DNA of 64,000 nt. It comes from DATBAX01 sp963762965 (GTDB lineage: Bacteria > Acidobacteriota > Terriglobia > Terriglobales > Acidobacteriaceae). Each line of letters starts with the position of its first letter. Within the stretch, counting starts at the first letter, position 1. Both the position numbers and the translations under genes were made by a program. A model generated the notes under the pieces. It did no database searches and was not told where the DNA came from. It saw nothing but the letters and a program-made list of their open reading frames with translations. Location of the stretch: contig CAVXME010000001.1 of the NCBI GenBank assembly GCA_963762965.1, positions 2,170,001 to 2,234,000 of the forward strand, written 5' to 3'. Below are positions 18,750 through 26,918 of the stretch, piece by piece.

Positions 18750-19493
18750 ATGCCCAAGCTACGCTTGTTTGGTAGCGCGCTAGTTCTGGTTCTTATAGCC
18801 GGTAGCAGTCCATGCTTTGCCCAGACGATTCAACCGGATTCGAGCCAAACCAAAGCTGAGCAAGCGCCGGAGGCCCACGGATCAAATAGCCCGGAAACGC
18901 CGACCTTGCAGGAGCGGAACCCTCGTTATCAGGTGTCACCAAGTGACATACTGTCAATTTCCTTCCCTCTCATTCCTGAGATCACTGCCGCACCTGTGAC
19001 TGTCCAACCCGACGGCTTCATCACCCTTCCGAATGGTGCTGGGGCTGTATACGTCAAAGGAGATACGATTCCTCAAATCGTCGATATTCTGACCAAGGCG
19101 TATTCGAAGACAATGCACAACCCAATCGTCTCTGTGGACGTTACAAACTTTCAGCCCCCCCAATTCACGGTGAACGGGCAGGTTGGGAAGCCAGGCCAAT
19201 ACCCGCTGCGCTTCGACACCACGGTTTCCGAGGGGATTGCCGTCGCCGGAGGATTCCTGCCTACGGCCAAGACTCAGGTCTTCCTTCTCCGTCGCGTAAA
19301 CGCCGATTGGGCGGAGGTGAAGAAACTCAACCTAAAGCCACTTCTAAATGGCCACAACATTCACGAGGACGTCTATATTCGGGCCGGTGACATGATCTTT
19401 GTTCCTGATACGTTCATCGCAAAATTCAGGAAATATGTTCCATATGGTGCGAGTACCGGGTTGGGCTGGAGCGGGAACGCGCTCGTACAGTAA
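18750..19493 (+). CDS. Polysaccharide export protein (Wza/SLBB family)
   Basis: A 247-residue exported protein. The signal peptide (about 1-25) ends PCFAQ with no lipobox, so it is probably soluble or barrel-associated rather than a lipoprotein. A poly-export domain begins at YQVSPSDILSISF (about 60-140) and is followed by an SLBB-type domain (about 145-230) with FTVNGQVGKPGQYPL. Family members form the periplasmic and outer-membrane channel for EPS. It is shorter than Escherichia coli Wza and lacks the C-terminal amphipathic pore helix, as in exosortase-associated EPS loci. It opens the plus-strand EPS locus and lies 15 bases from the chain-length gene. Confidence 0.9.
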   Translation: MPKLRLFGSALVLVLIAGSSPCFAQTIQPDSSQTKAEQAPEAHGSNSPETPTLQERNPRYQVSPSDILSISFPLIPEITAAPVTVQPDGFITLPNGAGAVYVKGDTIPQIVDILTKAYSKTMHNPIVSVDVTNFQPPQFTVNGQVGKPGQYPLRFDTTVSEGIAVAGGFLPTAKTQVFLLRRVNADWAEVKKLNLKPLLNGHNIHEDVYIRAGDMIFVPDTFIAKFRKYVPYGASTGLGWSGNALVQ

Positions 19494-19508
19494 TGTGTTG
19501 GGAGATCA

Positions 19509-21008
19509 GTGAAAATGACTGAACCAGGCCCGGAGAGCATGTCGGGAAAGAAATCAGACCCCACGTTGCGAGATCTGCTTGCCCCGCTGTTCCGCCGCAA
19601 GCGGATATTTGCCTACGCTTTTGGCGGGGTTATGCTTGGAGCCGTGATCGCCGCTTTTATTTTGAATTCTACGCACAAAGCCACCATGGAAATACTTGTC
19701 AATGACCAGCGTTCGGATCCGACAGTTACGTCACAGTCGACGCAAGGGCAGGGGGCACCAGCGCCGGTGGGAGACACCATTATTGGTTCCGAGATTGAGT
19801 TATTGAAGAGTCCGGATCTCCTGGAGGCAGTCGTGCTTGCAAACAAGCTGCAGGAGAGGGAGCGAAAGTCGTTTACTCACTATTTGCATCCTGGAGCGAA
19901 GGACGATTGGTATATTGCCCGGGCTGTTCAGCATTTGGGATCCAAATTGGGCACCCAACAAGTAACGAAGACTAGCATGATCGGAGTCGATTACAGCGCG
20001 GGCGACCCAACCCTTGCCTACCACGTCTTGGATTCGCTAGGCAGGTTGTATCTCGCAAAACATAACGCTGTTCGACGGCCAGCGGGATCGTACACATTTT
20101 TCGCCGCAGAGGCTGATAAGTACCAGAGAGCCCTGGCGGACTCAGAGGCGCGCCTGGCCGACTTTACGAAAACCACGGGCATCGCGTCTCCTGACACGCA
20201 ACGGACAGATTTGTCGCAGCATGTGGCAGATGCGGTTGCCGCCTTCGAAACAGCTCGCCAAGTTATCGCGGCGGACAAACGCAAAATAGAAGAAATGACA
20301 ACCCGGATGAAGGTTACCCCTGAGCGTTCACTCTCTCAACAGTCGACGGACTCTGCTCAGGGGCTGCTGCAACAACTGCAAGCTGGTCTCCTAGCCGCAG
20401 AACTCAAGAAGACGCAGCTTCTTATGAAGTATGAGCCAAACTATCCGTTGGTAGAGGAAGCCGACCAGGAAGTTGCCGAAACCCAGGCTGCCATTGCCTC
20501 TGCGACCAAGGAGCAATACGTCAACCAGACCACAGACCGGGATCCGACTTTTGAATTAATGAGAGAAGACGTCGCGAAGACGCAGGCCGATCTGGCTTTT
20601 CAGCAAGCCACTGCGGCAGGGATAGAACAAAGCATTCACAGACTGCAGACGCAAATGGTCGACTTGGATCAAAAGGCGTTGAGACAGGCGGACTTGACGC
20701 GCGAGGTTAAGGCCGATGAAGCGAACTATTTGCTTTATGTTTCAAAAAGAGAACAAGAGCGCACCTCAGATGCTTTGGACGAGAAACGGATCGCGAACGT
20801 GGCCATTGCAGTTCCGCCGGTCGTGCCGATTCTGCCATTGATTGGTCCGGCGCTCATAATCTTCTGTGGCATAGTTCTGGCGTGTTTTATAGGTGCGGGA
20901 GCGGCTTTCCTTGCCGAGTATCTCAATCCGTCGCTGCGCACTCCAGCGGAGGTGTTTGAGGTTCTCAGGATTCCGGTACTGGCCAGCGTTCCGAAGCAAA
21001 CCGCCTAG
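19509..21008 (+). CDS. Polysaccharide chain-length determinant (Wzz/GNVR type)
   Basis: A 499-residue inner-membrane co-polymerase. A transmembrane segment near residues 38-58 and a second near 440-465 flank a large periplasmic region rich in Ala, Gln and Glu heptads (about 180-410), which should form coiled-coil hairpins. The short C-terminal tail after the second membrane segment has no kinase domain, so the partner ATPases are encoded separately downstream. It sets polymer length with the Wzy polymerase. The start is GTG at 19509 or ATG at 19515; GGGAG lies just upstream and fits either. The next gene begins 10 bases after the stop. Confidence 0.9.
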   Translation: MKMTEPGPESMSGKKSDPTLRDLLAPLFRRKRIFAYAFGGVMLGAVIAAFILNSTHKATMEILVNDQRSDPTVTSQSTQGQGAPAPVGDTIIGSEIELLKSPDLLEAVVLANKLQERERKSFTHYLHPGAKDDWYIARAVQHLGSKLGTQQVTKTSMIGVDYSAGDPTLAYHVLDSLGRLYLAKHNAVRRPAGSYTFFAAEADKYQRALADSEARLADFTKTTGIASPDTQRTDLSQHVADAVAAFETARQVIAADKRKIEEMTTRMKVTPERSLSQQSTDSAQGLLQQLQAGLLAAELKKTQLLMKYEPNYPLVEEADQEVAETQAAIASATKEQYVNQTTDRDPTFELMREDVAKTQADLAFQQATAAGIEQSIHRLQTQMVDLDQKALRQADLTREVKADEANYLLYVSKREQERTSDALDEKRIANVAIAVPPVVPILPLIGPALIIFCGIVLACFIGAGAAFLAEYLNPSLRTPAEVFEVLRIPVLASVPKQTA

Positions 21009-21018
21009 AGGATTGCCA

Positions 21019-22452
21019 ATGGTCTTAGACTATTACAACCTGAAAGAACAGCCTTTCGGAGTGACCCCGGATCCGCGTTATCTGTATCCGAGCCCGACTC
21101 ACCGCGAGGCGTTGGCCTCATTGTCATACGCAATCCAGAACGGGCGGGGCTTCATGTCAATCGTGGCTCGGCCCGGAATGGGTAAAACCACGATCCTGTA
21201 TCAGCTTCTGACCCGACTGGAAGCATCAGCCCGGACAGTATTCCTGTTCCAGACCCTTTGCCGCCCGGAAGACCTATTGCGCAGCCTTCTGCGTGATCTT
21301 GGCATTGTGGATAACGGAGGGGATGTTGTCCGCATGCAGGAGCAACTGAACGAGGTACTACTGGTCGAGGCCCGACTGGGCCGGCGAGTTGTCGTGGTAA
21401 TCGATGAGGCTCAAAATCTTTCAGACTCGGTTCTGGAGCTTCTGAGAATGCTCTCCAACTTTGAGACCACTCGCGACAAACTGATGCAGATTATTCTGGC
21501 TGGGCAACCTCAACTTCGCGAAAAATTAGCCTTACCCCACCTCGTTCAACTGCGGCAGCGAATGTCAATCTTTGCCCGGCTTCACCCGTTTACTGTTGAA
21601 GAAACCCTGCTTTATGTGCGGCACCGTCTTAGGGTGGCGGGCTACGACCGCAAGGTCCCGCTTTTCACGCCGCGGGCTGAGGCCCTGATCGCAAAATACA
21701 GCGAGGGGATTCCTCGAAATATCAACAACATTTGCTTTAATGCCCTTTCGTTGGGCTGCGTATTAAAACAAAGAAGCATCCCGGAGGAAGTGGTCCGCGA
21801 AGTATTGGACGACCTGGATATCGAATCAAAAGAGGCCATTGACGTCGATGGGGGATCTGCTGGACTTCAGCCGGTTGCCTCCGCGGCGAAAAAGCTGAGC
21901 ACAAGCTCCCGGCAAACTCCATGGTGGCGAATGCGACTTGCGATTTGCGCCGTGCTGCTGCTTACATTGGCATGGTCTGCTGGTGGCCGGTACAGTCCGA
22001 AGGAACTCGGCTCTCGTTCCTTACTCGCGGTCAGAGCGAACTTGCAGACGGATCCAAAACAGTCGTCTTACGCGACGGCAATGAATGATGGCGCGGATTA
22101 TGAAAACAGAGCTGGTCCGGCAGTCAACGCCGACCTGACGGACAAACACCCATCGATAGCCTTAACCGATCAGAGCTTCCGCACCGCTGAGTCCGTCTCA
22201 TCCACGCCGGCCCAGAGGTCGCGGCAGCGCGCACCTCAAAACTCAGAGCCAACAAGCGACCCCGCCAGTCTGTGGGCACAGGTGAAGAAGCAGAACAGCA
22301 AGGCCGAAGTCGAACTTGCTCGCATCTATCTCGAGGGGACGAGCGTGCCGCAGAACTGCATACAAGCCCAAGTTCTTCTGCGGGCTGCGGCGCGAAAAGG
22401 GAATACGCATGCGTCTGATTTGCTAAACGATTCAGGTGGCCAATGCCGCTGA
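21019..22452 (+). CDS. ExeA-like AAA ATPase of EPS locus with membrane segment and Sel1-like tail
   Basis: A 477-residue protein. The N-terminal AAA+ domain (about 1-270) begins with YYNLKEQPFGVTPDPRYLY, carries Walker A GMGKTT with Lys56 and Walker B VVVIDEAQ with Asp129-Glu130, and resembles the general-secretion ATPase family found in exosortase-associated EPS loci. A transmembrane segment (about 302-325) and a low-complexity linker lead to one or two Sel1-like repeats (about 415-475) with the pattern AEVELARIYLEGTSV. The tail should be periplasmic and may bind an envelope partner. The ATG at 21019 is preferred because the protein then begins at the family N terminus and AGAGGA precedes it; a longer frame from 20893 overlaps the previous gene. 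Confidence 0.88.
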   Translation: MVLDYYNLKEQPFGVTPDPRYLYPSPTHREALASLSYAIQNGRGFMSIVARPGMGKTTILYQLLTRLEASARTVFLFQTLCRPEDLLRSLLRDLGIVDNGGDVVRMQEQLNEVLLVEARLGRRVVVVIDEAQNLSDSVLELLRMLSNFETTRDKLMQIILAGQPQLREKLALPHLVQLRQRMSIFARLHPFTVEETLLYVRHRLRVAGYDRKVPLFTPRAEALIAKYSEGIPRNINNICFNALSLGCVLKQRSIPEEVVREVLDDLDIESKEAIDVDGGSAGLQPVASAAKKLSTSSRQTPWWRMRLAICAVLLLTLAWSAGGRYSPKELGSRSLLAVRANLQTDPKQSSYATAMNDGADYENRAGPAVNADLTDKHPSIALTDQSFRTAESVSSTPAQRSRQRAPQNSEPTSDPASLWAQVKKQNSKAEVELARIYLEGTSVPQNCIQAQVLLRAAARKGNTHASDLLNDSGGQCR

Positions 22453-22576
22453 TATACAATCGGCGCTTCAACACGTCGATGGTTAATTTACCGGATAGCC
22501 TGGAACTGGCGTCGTCCAGTCGCGCGGTGAGCGGTTGCAGCCACACTTCGATTCCTGATGGAGATGAAACGCAGGC

Positions 22577-23344
22577 ATGAGTAAGAATTTTGAGCTGATG
22601 CAAGAAGCGCTGAGAGAAGCGGAGCGGGAGACCCCTTCCATTCCAGAGTCGACCACGCTTGTCTTCCCAGGCTCCGGGAAGGACCGCAAGACGCATCGCG
22701 AGGCGCCGGGTTTCGACTCTATGGCTCAGGAAGAGTGCCTCAAACTGGTGCAGCGCATTTTCTTGGGGCAGCCAGCGAATATCCATCGCGCTATCGTGTT
22801 TGCGGGGGTCGATCCTGGGGACGGGTGCAGCCGAATTTGTGGGGAGTCGGCACGGGCCTTGGCGGCAAATGCTTCCGGTTCGATCTGTCTTGTGGAAGCG
22901 AATTTCCGGAGTCCTTGTTTGTCCAGGTTCTTTGGGGTTCCCGAGGACCGGGGTTTCGCCGACTCCCTTCTGGTTGAAGGTGGCATACGAAGTTTTGCAA
23001 AACAATTGAAACCATCCAATCTATGGCTGCTGCCGGCAGGAACTCTCGCGCCGGAGTCGCCCAGCCTGCTGAATTCCGATCGCTTAAAGCTGCGTGTGCA
23101 AGAGTTACGCCAAGAGTTCGACTACGTTCTCATTGATGCGCCAGCTCTGAATCTTTACACCGATGCGGTTGTCCTGGGCCAGATTGCAGACGGAGCCGTC
23201 GTAGTCCTCCAGGCAGATTCTACGCGTCGCGAATCAGCCCTGAAGGGTTTGGAAAGCTTGCGCGATGCTCACGTTGAGGTTTTAGGCGCTGTTCTCAACC
23301 GACGTACGTTTCCCATTCCTGACTTTGTCTATCGCAGGCTGTAG
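22577..23344 (+). CDS. CpsD/CapB-like P-loop protein with degenerate Walker A
   Basis: A 255-residue protein of the bacterial tyrosine autokinase (BY-kinase)/MinD-like fold. The Walker A position reads GVDPGDGCS (residues 77-85), with Cys84 in place of the essential lysine. The Walker A' segment is LVEANFRSP rather than a D-A-D type, while Walker B (YVLIDAP, about 184-190) is normal. The C terminus has a single tyrosine (FVYRRL) and no tyrosine cluster. It therefore probably cannot hydrolyse ATP or autophosphorylate in the normal way and may act as a structural regulator of the Wzz-like protein. It sits where active kinases normally sit, between the AAA ATPase and the initiating transferase. 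Confidence 0.8.
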   Translation: MSKNFELMQEALREAERETPSIPESTTLVFPGSGKDRKTHREAPGFDSMAQEECLKLVQRIFLGQPANIHRAIVFAGVDPGDGCSRICGESARALAANASGSICLVEANFRSPCLSRFFGVPEDRGFADSLLVEGGIRSFAKQLKPSNLWLLPAGTLAPESPSLLNSDRLKLRVQELRQEFDYVLIDAPALNLYTDAVVLGQIADGAVVVLQADSTRRESALKGLESLRDAHVEVLGAVLNRRTFPIPDFVYRRL

Positions 23345-23403
23345 TCCACCTGTACGCTTTCAGCACAGTTACATTTCCCACCTTCTTTCTAGGACTTCCG
23401 ATT

Positions 23404-24840
23404 GTGAACACAGCCAAGCGCCGCCTCTATCTCGGCATGCTCAAGGTGTTTAACCTTGGGCTTATGGTTGTGGCCTTCGGCTTGGCCACCGTTTTGCAAG
23501 TTCGCCAAGTCGAACGCATACCGTTTTCTGATTTCCTTTCGATGCGGGTGCGGCTGATCAATTTTGTGACTTTTTTTCTGATCCTCCTGGCATGGCACGG
23601 CATTTTCTCGGTCTGCGGACAATATCAATCTCAACGTCTGGCCCGGCGGCGCTCAGTGGTGGCGGCCGCCACCATGGCCACCACCCTCGCGTCTCTTTTA
23701 CTGGGAGTGTTAGGCATGGTGTTCCGAATTGAGATGATCACGCCTCAGTTTCTATTTCAATTTTGGATTTGTGCTTCCGTGTTAGTGGCGGGAGCGAGGG
23801 TGCTCATTCGGAGTAGTCTCGAGATCGTCCGTGCCCGCGGCCGCAATCTTCGATACCTACTCATTTTGGGAACCAACCGGCGTGCCATCGAATTCGCCCG
23901 CCGATTGGATGCGAAACCAGAGTGGGGCTATCGCGTGCTTGGATTCGTAGACCAGGGATGGCATGAGTGTGCCGACCGCGGGAATCCTTATCCGCTTTGC
24001 TGCACTTTCGATGACCTCTCGGAATATTTGCGCCGCAATGTGGTGGATGAAGTTGCCAACTATCTTCCCCTGCGATCTTTTTATGAACACTCCGCGCGGA
24101 TTGCGGCCCTGTGTGAGCAGCACGGCATCTTCATGCGCTTCGATCCGGTGATCTTTGATTTGAAGATCGCCCGCGCTCGGGCCGAAGAGCTCGATGGGAG
24201 CGCGCATATCACGGTACATTCTTCTCCCCTGGATGGATGGCCAGTTTTGGCGAAACGCATCCTGGATGTGGCCTTGTCCTTCGCACTCATTGTGGCTCTT
24301 GCACCCGTTCTGCTGGCGGTCGGACTGATGGTTAAACTGACCTCGAAAGGCCCGATTTTGTTCCGCCAGGAGCGGATGGGACGGAACAAGAGGCGATTTT
24401 TCATCTATAAATTCCGCACTATGGTGTCGAATGCGGAGAAATTGCTACCCGCCCTTGAGGGTCTCAACGAAGCCACCGGCCCCGTGTTCAAGATCAGGAA
24501 CGACCCACGAATGACGCCGCTTGGCCGGTTGCTCAGACGTACCAGCCTCGATGAATTGCCGCAGCTATTCAACGTGCTGCGCGGAGAAATGAGTCTGGTG
24601 GGTCCACGGCCTTTGCCCCTGCGGGACTATGAGGGTTTTGACCAGGACTGGCAGCGGCGGCGATTCAGCGTGCGTCCGGGCATTACTTGTTTGTGGCAAA
24701 TCAAAGGGCGAAGCAATATCGGCTTTGAACACTGGATGAAACTGGATCTTCAATACCTGGATGAATGGTCAATCTGGCTTGACGTCAAGATACTCGCACA
24801 GACCATCCCTGCCGTGCTGAGGGGTTCCGGCGCCGCGTGA
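23404..24840 (+). CDS. Initiating sugar-phosphate transferase (polyprenyl glycosylphosphotransferase)
   Basis: A 478-residue membrane enzyme that should transfer a sugar-1-phosphate from a nucleotide sugar to undecaprenyl phosphate, the first step of repeat-unit synthesis. Four N-terminal transmembrane helices (about 10-130) are followed by a Rossmann-like CoA-binding-type domain (about 140-265), another membrane segment, and the catalytic bacterial transferase domain (about 285-478). This contains KRILDVALS, FRQERMGRNKRRFFIYKFRTM, RRTSLDELPQLFNVLRGEMS, VGPRP and CLWQIKGR. The domain order fits the EpsB/WbaP-type family. GTG is the most upstream plausible start, 59 bases after the preceding gene. 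Confidence 0.93.
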   Translation: MNTAKRRLYLGMLKVFNLGLMVVAFGLATVLQVRQVERIPFSDFLSMRVRLINFVTFFLILLAWHGIFSVCGQYQSQRLARRRSVVAAATMATTLASLLLGVLGMVFRIEMITPQFLFQFWICASVLVAGARVLIRSSLEIVRARGRNLRYLLILGTNRRAIEFARRLDAKPEWGYRVLGFVDQGWHECADRGNPYPLCCTFDDLSEYLRRNVVDEVANYLPLRSFYEHSARIAALCEQHGIFMRFDPVIFDLKIARARAEELDGSAHITVHSSPLDGWPVLAKRILDVALSFALIVALAPVLLAVGLMVKLTSKGPILFRQERMGRNKRRFFIYKFRTMVSNAEKLLPALEGLNEATGPVFKIRNDPRMTPLGRLLRRTSLDELPQLFNVLRGEMSLVGPRPLPLRDYEGFDQDWQRRRFSVRPGITCLWQIKGRSNIGFEHWMKLDLQYLDEWSIWLDVKILAQTIPAVLRGSGAA

Positions 24841-24891
24841 TTTACGCCGCTCCGGTCCTGTCATAGTCCTTTCGCTCCATCCCAGGCCAGC

Positions 24892-26109
24892 ATGAAAATC
24901 CTTATCATCCACAATTCATACCAACAGCCGGGTGGAGAGGATGTTGTAGTCGCGCAAGAGAGCAGATTGCTGGAGCGGCATGGACATCGAGTAAGTATCT
25001 ACAAGCGAAGTAACCATGAAATGAATGGGCTGTCTCTCGGACAGCGGCTCGGATTTGTCAGCCGGATCATTTCAGCCAACGATAGCAAGAAGGCCATCCG
25101 CGATATTATCCGGGACCTCAAACCTGACATCGCTCACATTCACAATACATTTGCGATGGTGTCACCCTCGGTCTATGGAGTTTGTCACAAGGAAGATGTC
25201 CCGGTCGTCCAAACCCTGCATAACTACAGGCCTTTGTGCCCGGCCGCGACTTTCTATCGAGACGGAAAGCCTTGTGAGGAGTGTGTGACCCATGGTCTTC
25301 TGCGTAGTGTGCGATACGGATGCTACCGCAACTCGCGCGTTATGTCGGGAGCAGTTGCGCTCATGCTCAAGACGCACCGTTCACGACAGACCTGGAACCA
25401 ACGCATTGATGCGTACATCGCGATCAGTAGCTTCCTGAGAGATAAATTCGTGCAGTCTGGATTTCCAGCCGACAAGATCCACGTCAAACCCAATTTTGTC
25501 GAGCCCGATCCCGGCGAGCGGCTTCATTCCGGAAATTACGCTCTATTTGTCGGACGTCTTTCGCCGGAAAAAGGTCTGCTGACGCTCTTAGAAGCCTGGC
25601 AGCGCCTGCCGTTCCAGGTTCCCCTTGTCATTGCAGGTGACGGCCCTATGCGTCCCGCGCTCGAACGAGAGGTCGCAACCAAGGGACTCCATGGGATCCA
25701 ATTTGCCGGCCGATTGGGACGCGAGGACGTTTACGCCGCGATGAAGAAGGCCGCGTTCCTGGTGGTTCCAAGCGTGTGGTACGAGCCCTTTGGCCTCATC
25801 ATCGCCGAGGCTTTTGCTTGTGGCACACCGGTGCTGGGCGCATCTGTCGGGAGCATTCCAGAGATGCTTGATGATCAGGTGACCGGTCTACACTTTGCGC
25901 CGGGCGATGCCGACGCGTTAGCGCAGAAGGTTACATGGGCCTGGACGCACTTGCCTGAACTCGCAGCCATGGGTAAAGCGGCCAGGAAGGTTTTCGAGGA
26001 CCGCTACACCGCAAACGCAAACTACCATCTCTTGATGAAAATTTATGACTCCGCTATTGACACCCACCGCAGATTCAAGCGAAATCGCCGACTTCGGGCC
26101 GCCGCCTAG
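24892..26109 (+). CDS. Glycosyltransferase family 4
   Basis: A 405-residue GT-B fold enzyme, predicted to add one sugar to the lipid-linked repeat unit in the cytoplasm. The N-terminal domain starts with ILIIHNSYQQPGGEDVVV and includes the HNYRPLCP and CEECV motifs found in one GT4 subgroup. The C-terminal domain has LFVGRLSPEKG, the donor-binding E-x7-E in YEPFGLIIAEAFACG, and a G-S-I-P-E loop. Sugar and linkage cannot be predicted. The next gene overlaps the last 65 bases. Confidence 0.92.
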   Translation: MKILIIHNSYQQPGGEDVVVAQESRLLERHGHRVSIYKRSNHEMNGLSLGQRLGFVSRIISANDSKKAIRDIIRDLKPDIAHIHNTFAMVSPSVYGVCHKEDVPVVQTLHNYRPLCPAATFYRDGKPCEECVTHGLLRSVRYGCYRNSRVMSGAVALMLKTHRSRQTWNQRIDAYIAISSFLRDKFVQSGFPADKIHVKPNFVEPDPGERLHSGNYALFVGRLSPEKGLLTLLEAWQRLPFQVPLVIAGDGPMRPALEREVATKGLHGIQFAGRLGREDVYAAMKKAAFLVVPSVWYEPFGLIIAEAFACGTPVLGASVGSIPEMLDDQVTGLHFAPGDADALAQKVTWAWTHLPELAAMGKAARKVFEDRYTANANYHLLMKIYDSAIDTHRRFKRNRRLRAAA

Positions 26110-26851
26110 CTTTCGCGTCCTTGGCATTCCAGTGCATGCGGTACAGATCCCGGAGGTTGTATCCCGGATCCAGCTCTGGATTCAAAGCGACGCAAAGGGG
26201 CGATACATCGCAGTGACCGGAATGCATGGGATCGCTGAGTCGCGGGCGGACAGTGATCTTCGAAGCGCACTCGGCGCCGCCGACTTAGTGGTTCCCGACG
26301 GGATGCCGCTGGTCTGGTTAGGCCGGTGGCATCGGCATCCTCTAAAGCGCCGGGTGTATGGACCGGAGCTCATGGAAACATTCTGCCGCGAAACCGGAGC
26401 CAGCTACCGGCATTTCTTTTACGGCGGCGGAGATGGGACCGCGGAGCGCCTCGCGGACTCTCTGCGACAACGTTATGGCATCGTCGTAGCGGGAACCTAT
26501 ACCCCACCGTTCCGTCCTCTCACTGAAGCAGAGCAGCGCACCATGGTTTTATCTGTGGAGAAGGTCTCGCCGGATGTTCTATGGGTCGGGCTCAGCACCC
26601 CGAAACAGGAAAAATGGATGCATCAAAATCGCGGGAAGCTTTCGGTTGCGGTCATGCTAGGGGTAGGGGCTGCATTTGATATTAATTCCGGAAAAACTCG
26701 TCAGGCTCCGCCCTGGATGCGAGAACACGGACTGGAATGGCTGTTTCGTTTGTTGACTGAGCCCCGAAGACTCTGGCGGCGCTATCTGGTTTCCATCCCC
26801 AAAGCTGTAGCTCTGGTTTTCCTCGAGATGGCCAGGACTCTTAACACTTAA
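26045..26851 (+). CDS. WecG/TagA/CpsF family glycosyltransferase
   Basis: A 268-residue GT26-family enzyme. It shows VLGIPVHAV near the N terminus, the conserved catalytic-region VVPDGMPLVWLGR (about 78-90), RVYGPELM and WVGLSTPKQEKWMHQN, and ends with an RLWRRY-type amphipathic tail that should bind the inner membrane. Members transfer ManNAc(A)- or GlcNAc-type sugars to polyprenyl-diphosphate-linked acceptors, commonly as the second sugar. The start at 26045 lies inside the upstream gene (65-base overlap); no later in-frame ATG keeps the conserved N terminus, so the overlap looks real. Confidence 0.92.
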   Translation: MTPLLTPTADSSEIADFGPPPSFRVLGIPVHAVQIPEVVSRIQLWIQSDAKGRYIAVTGMHGIAESRADSDLRSALGAADLVVPDGMPLVWLGRWHRHPLKRRVYGPELMETFCRETGASYRHFFYGGGDGTAERLADSLRQRYGIVVAGTYTPPFRPLTEAEQRTMVLSVEKVSPDVLWVGLSTPKQEKWMHQNRGKLSVAVMLGVGAAFDINSGKTRQAPPWMREHGLEWLFRLLTEPRRLWRRYLVSIPKAVALVFLEMARTLNT

Positions 26852-26918
26852 CCCGTTCAAGTAGGCCACTTCTTTTACCTAAACGTTTTCTACCGTTTCA
26901 AAATGAGGGGAATATTTC

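Noticed and set aside
22124..23005. Minus-strand frame of 293 codons across two EPS genes
   Set aside because: It overlaps the ATPase tail and the P-loop gene, both supported by motifs, and has no plausible protein character.
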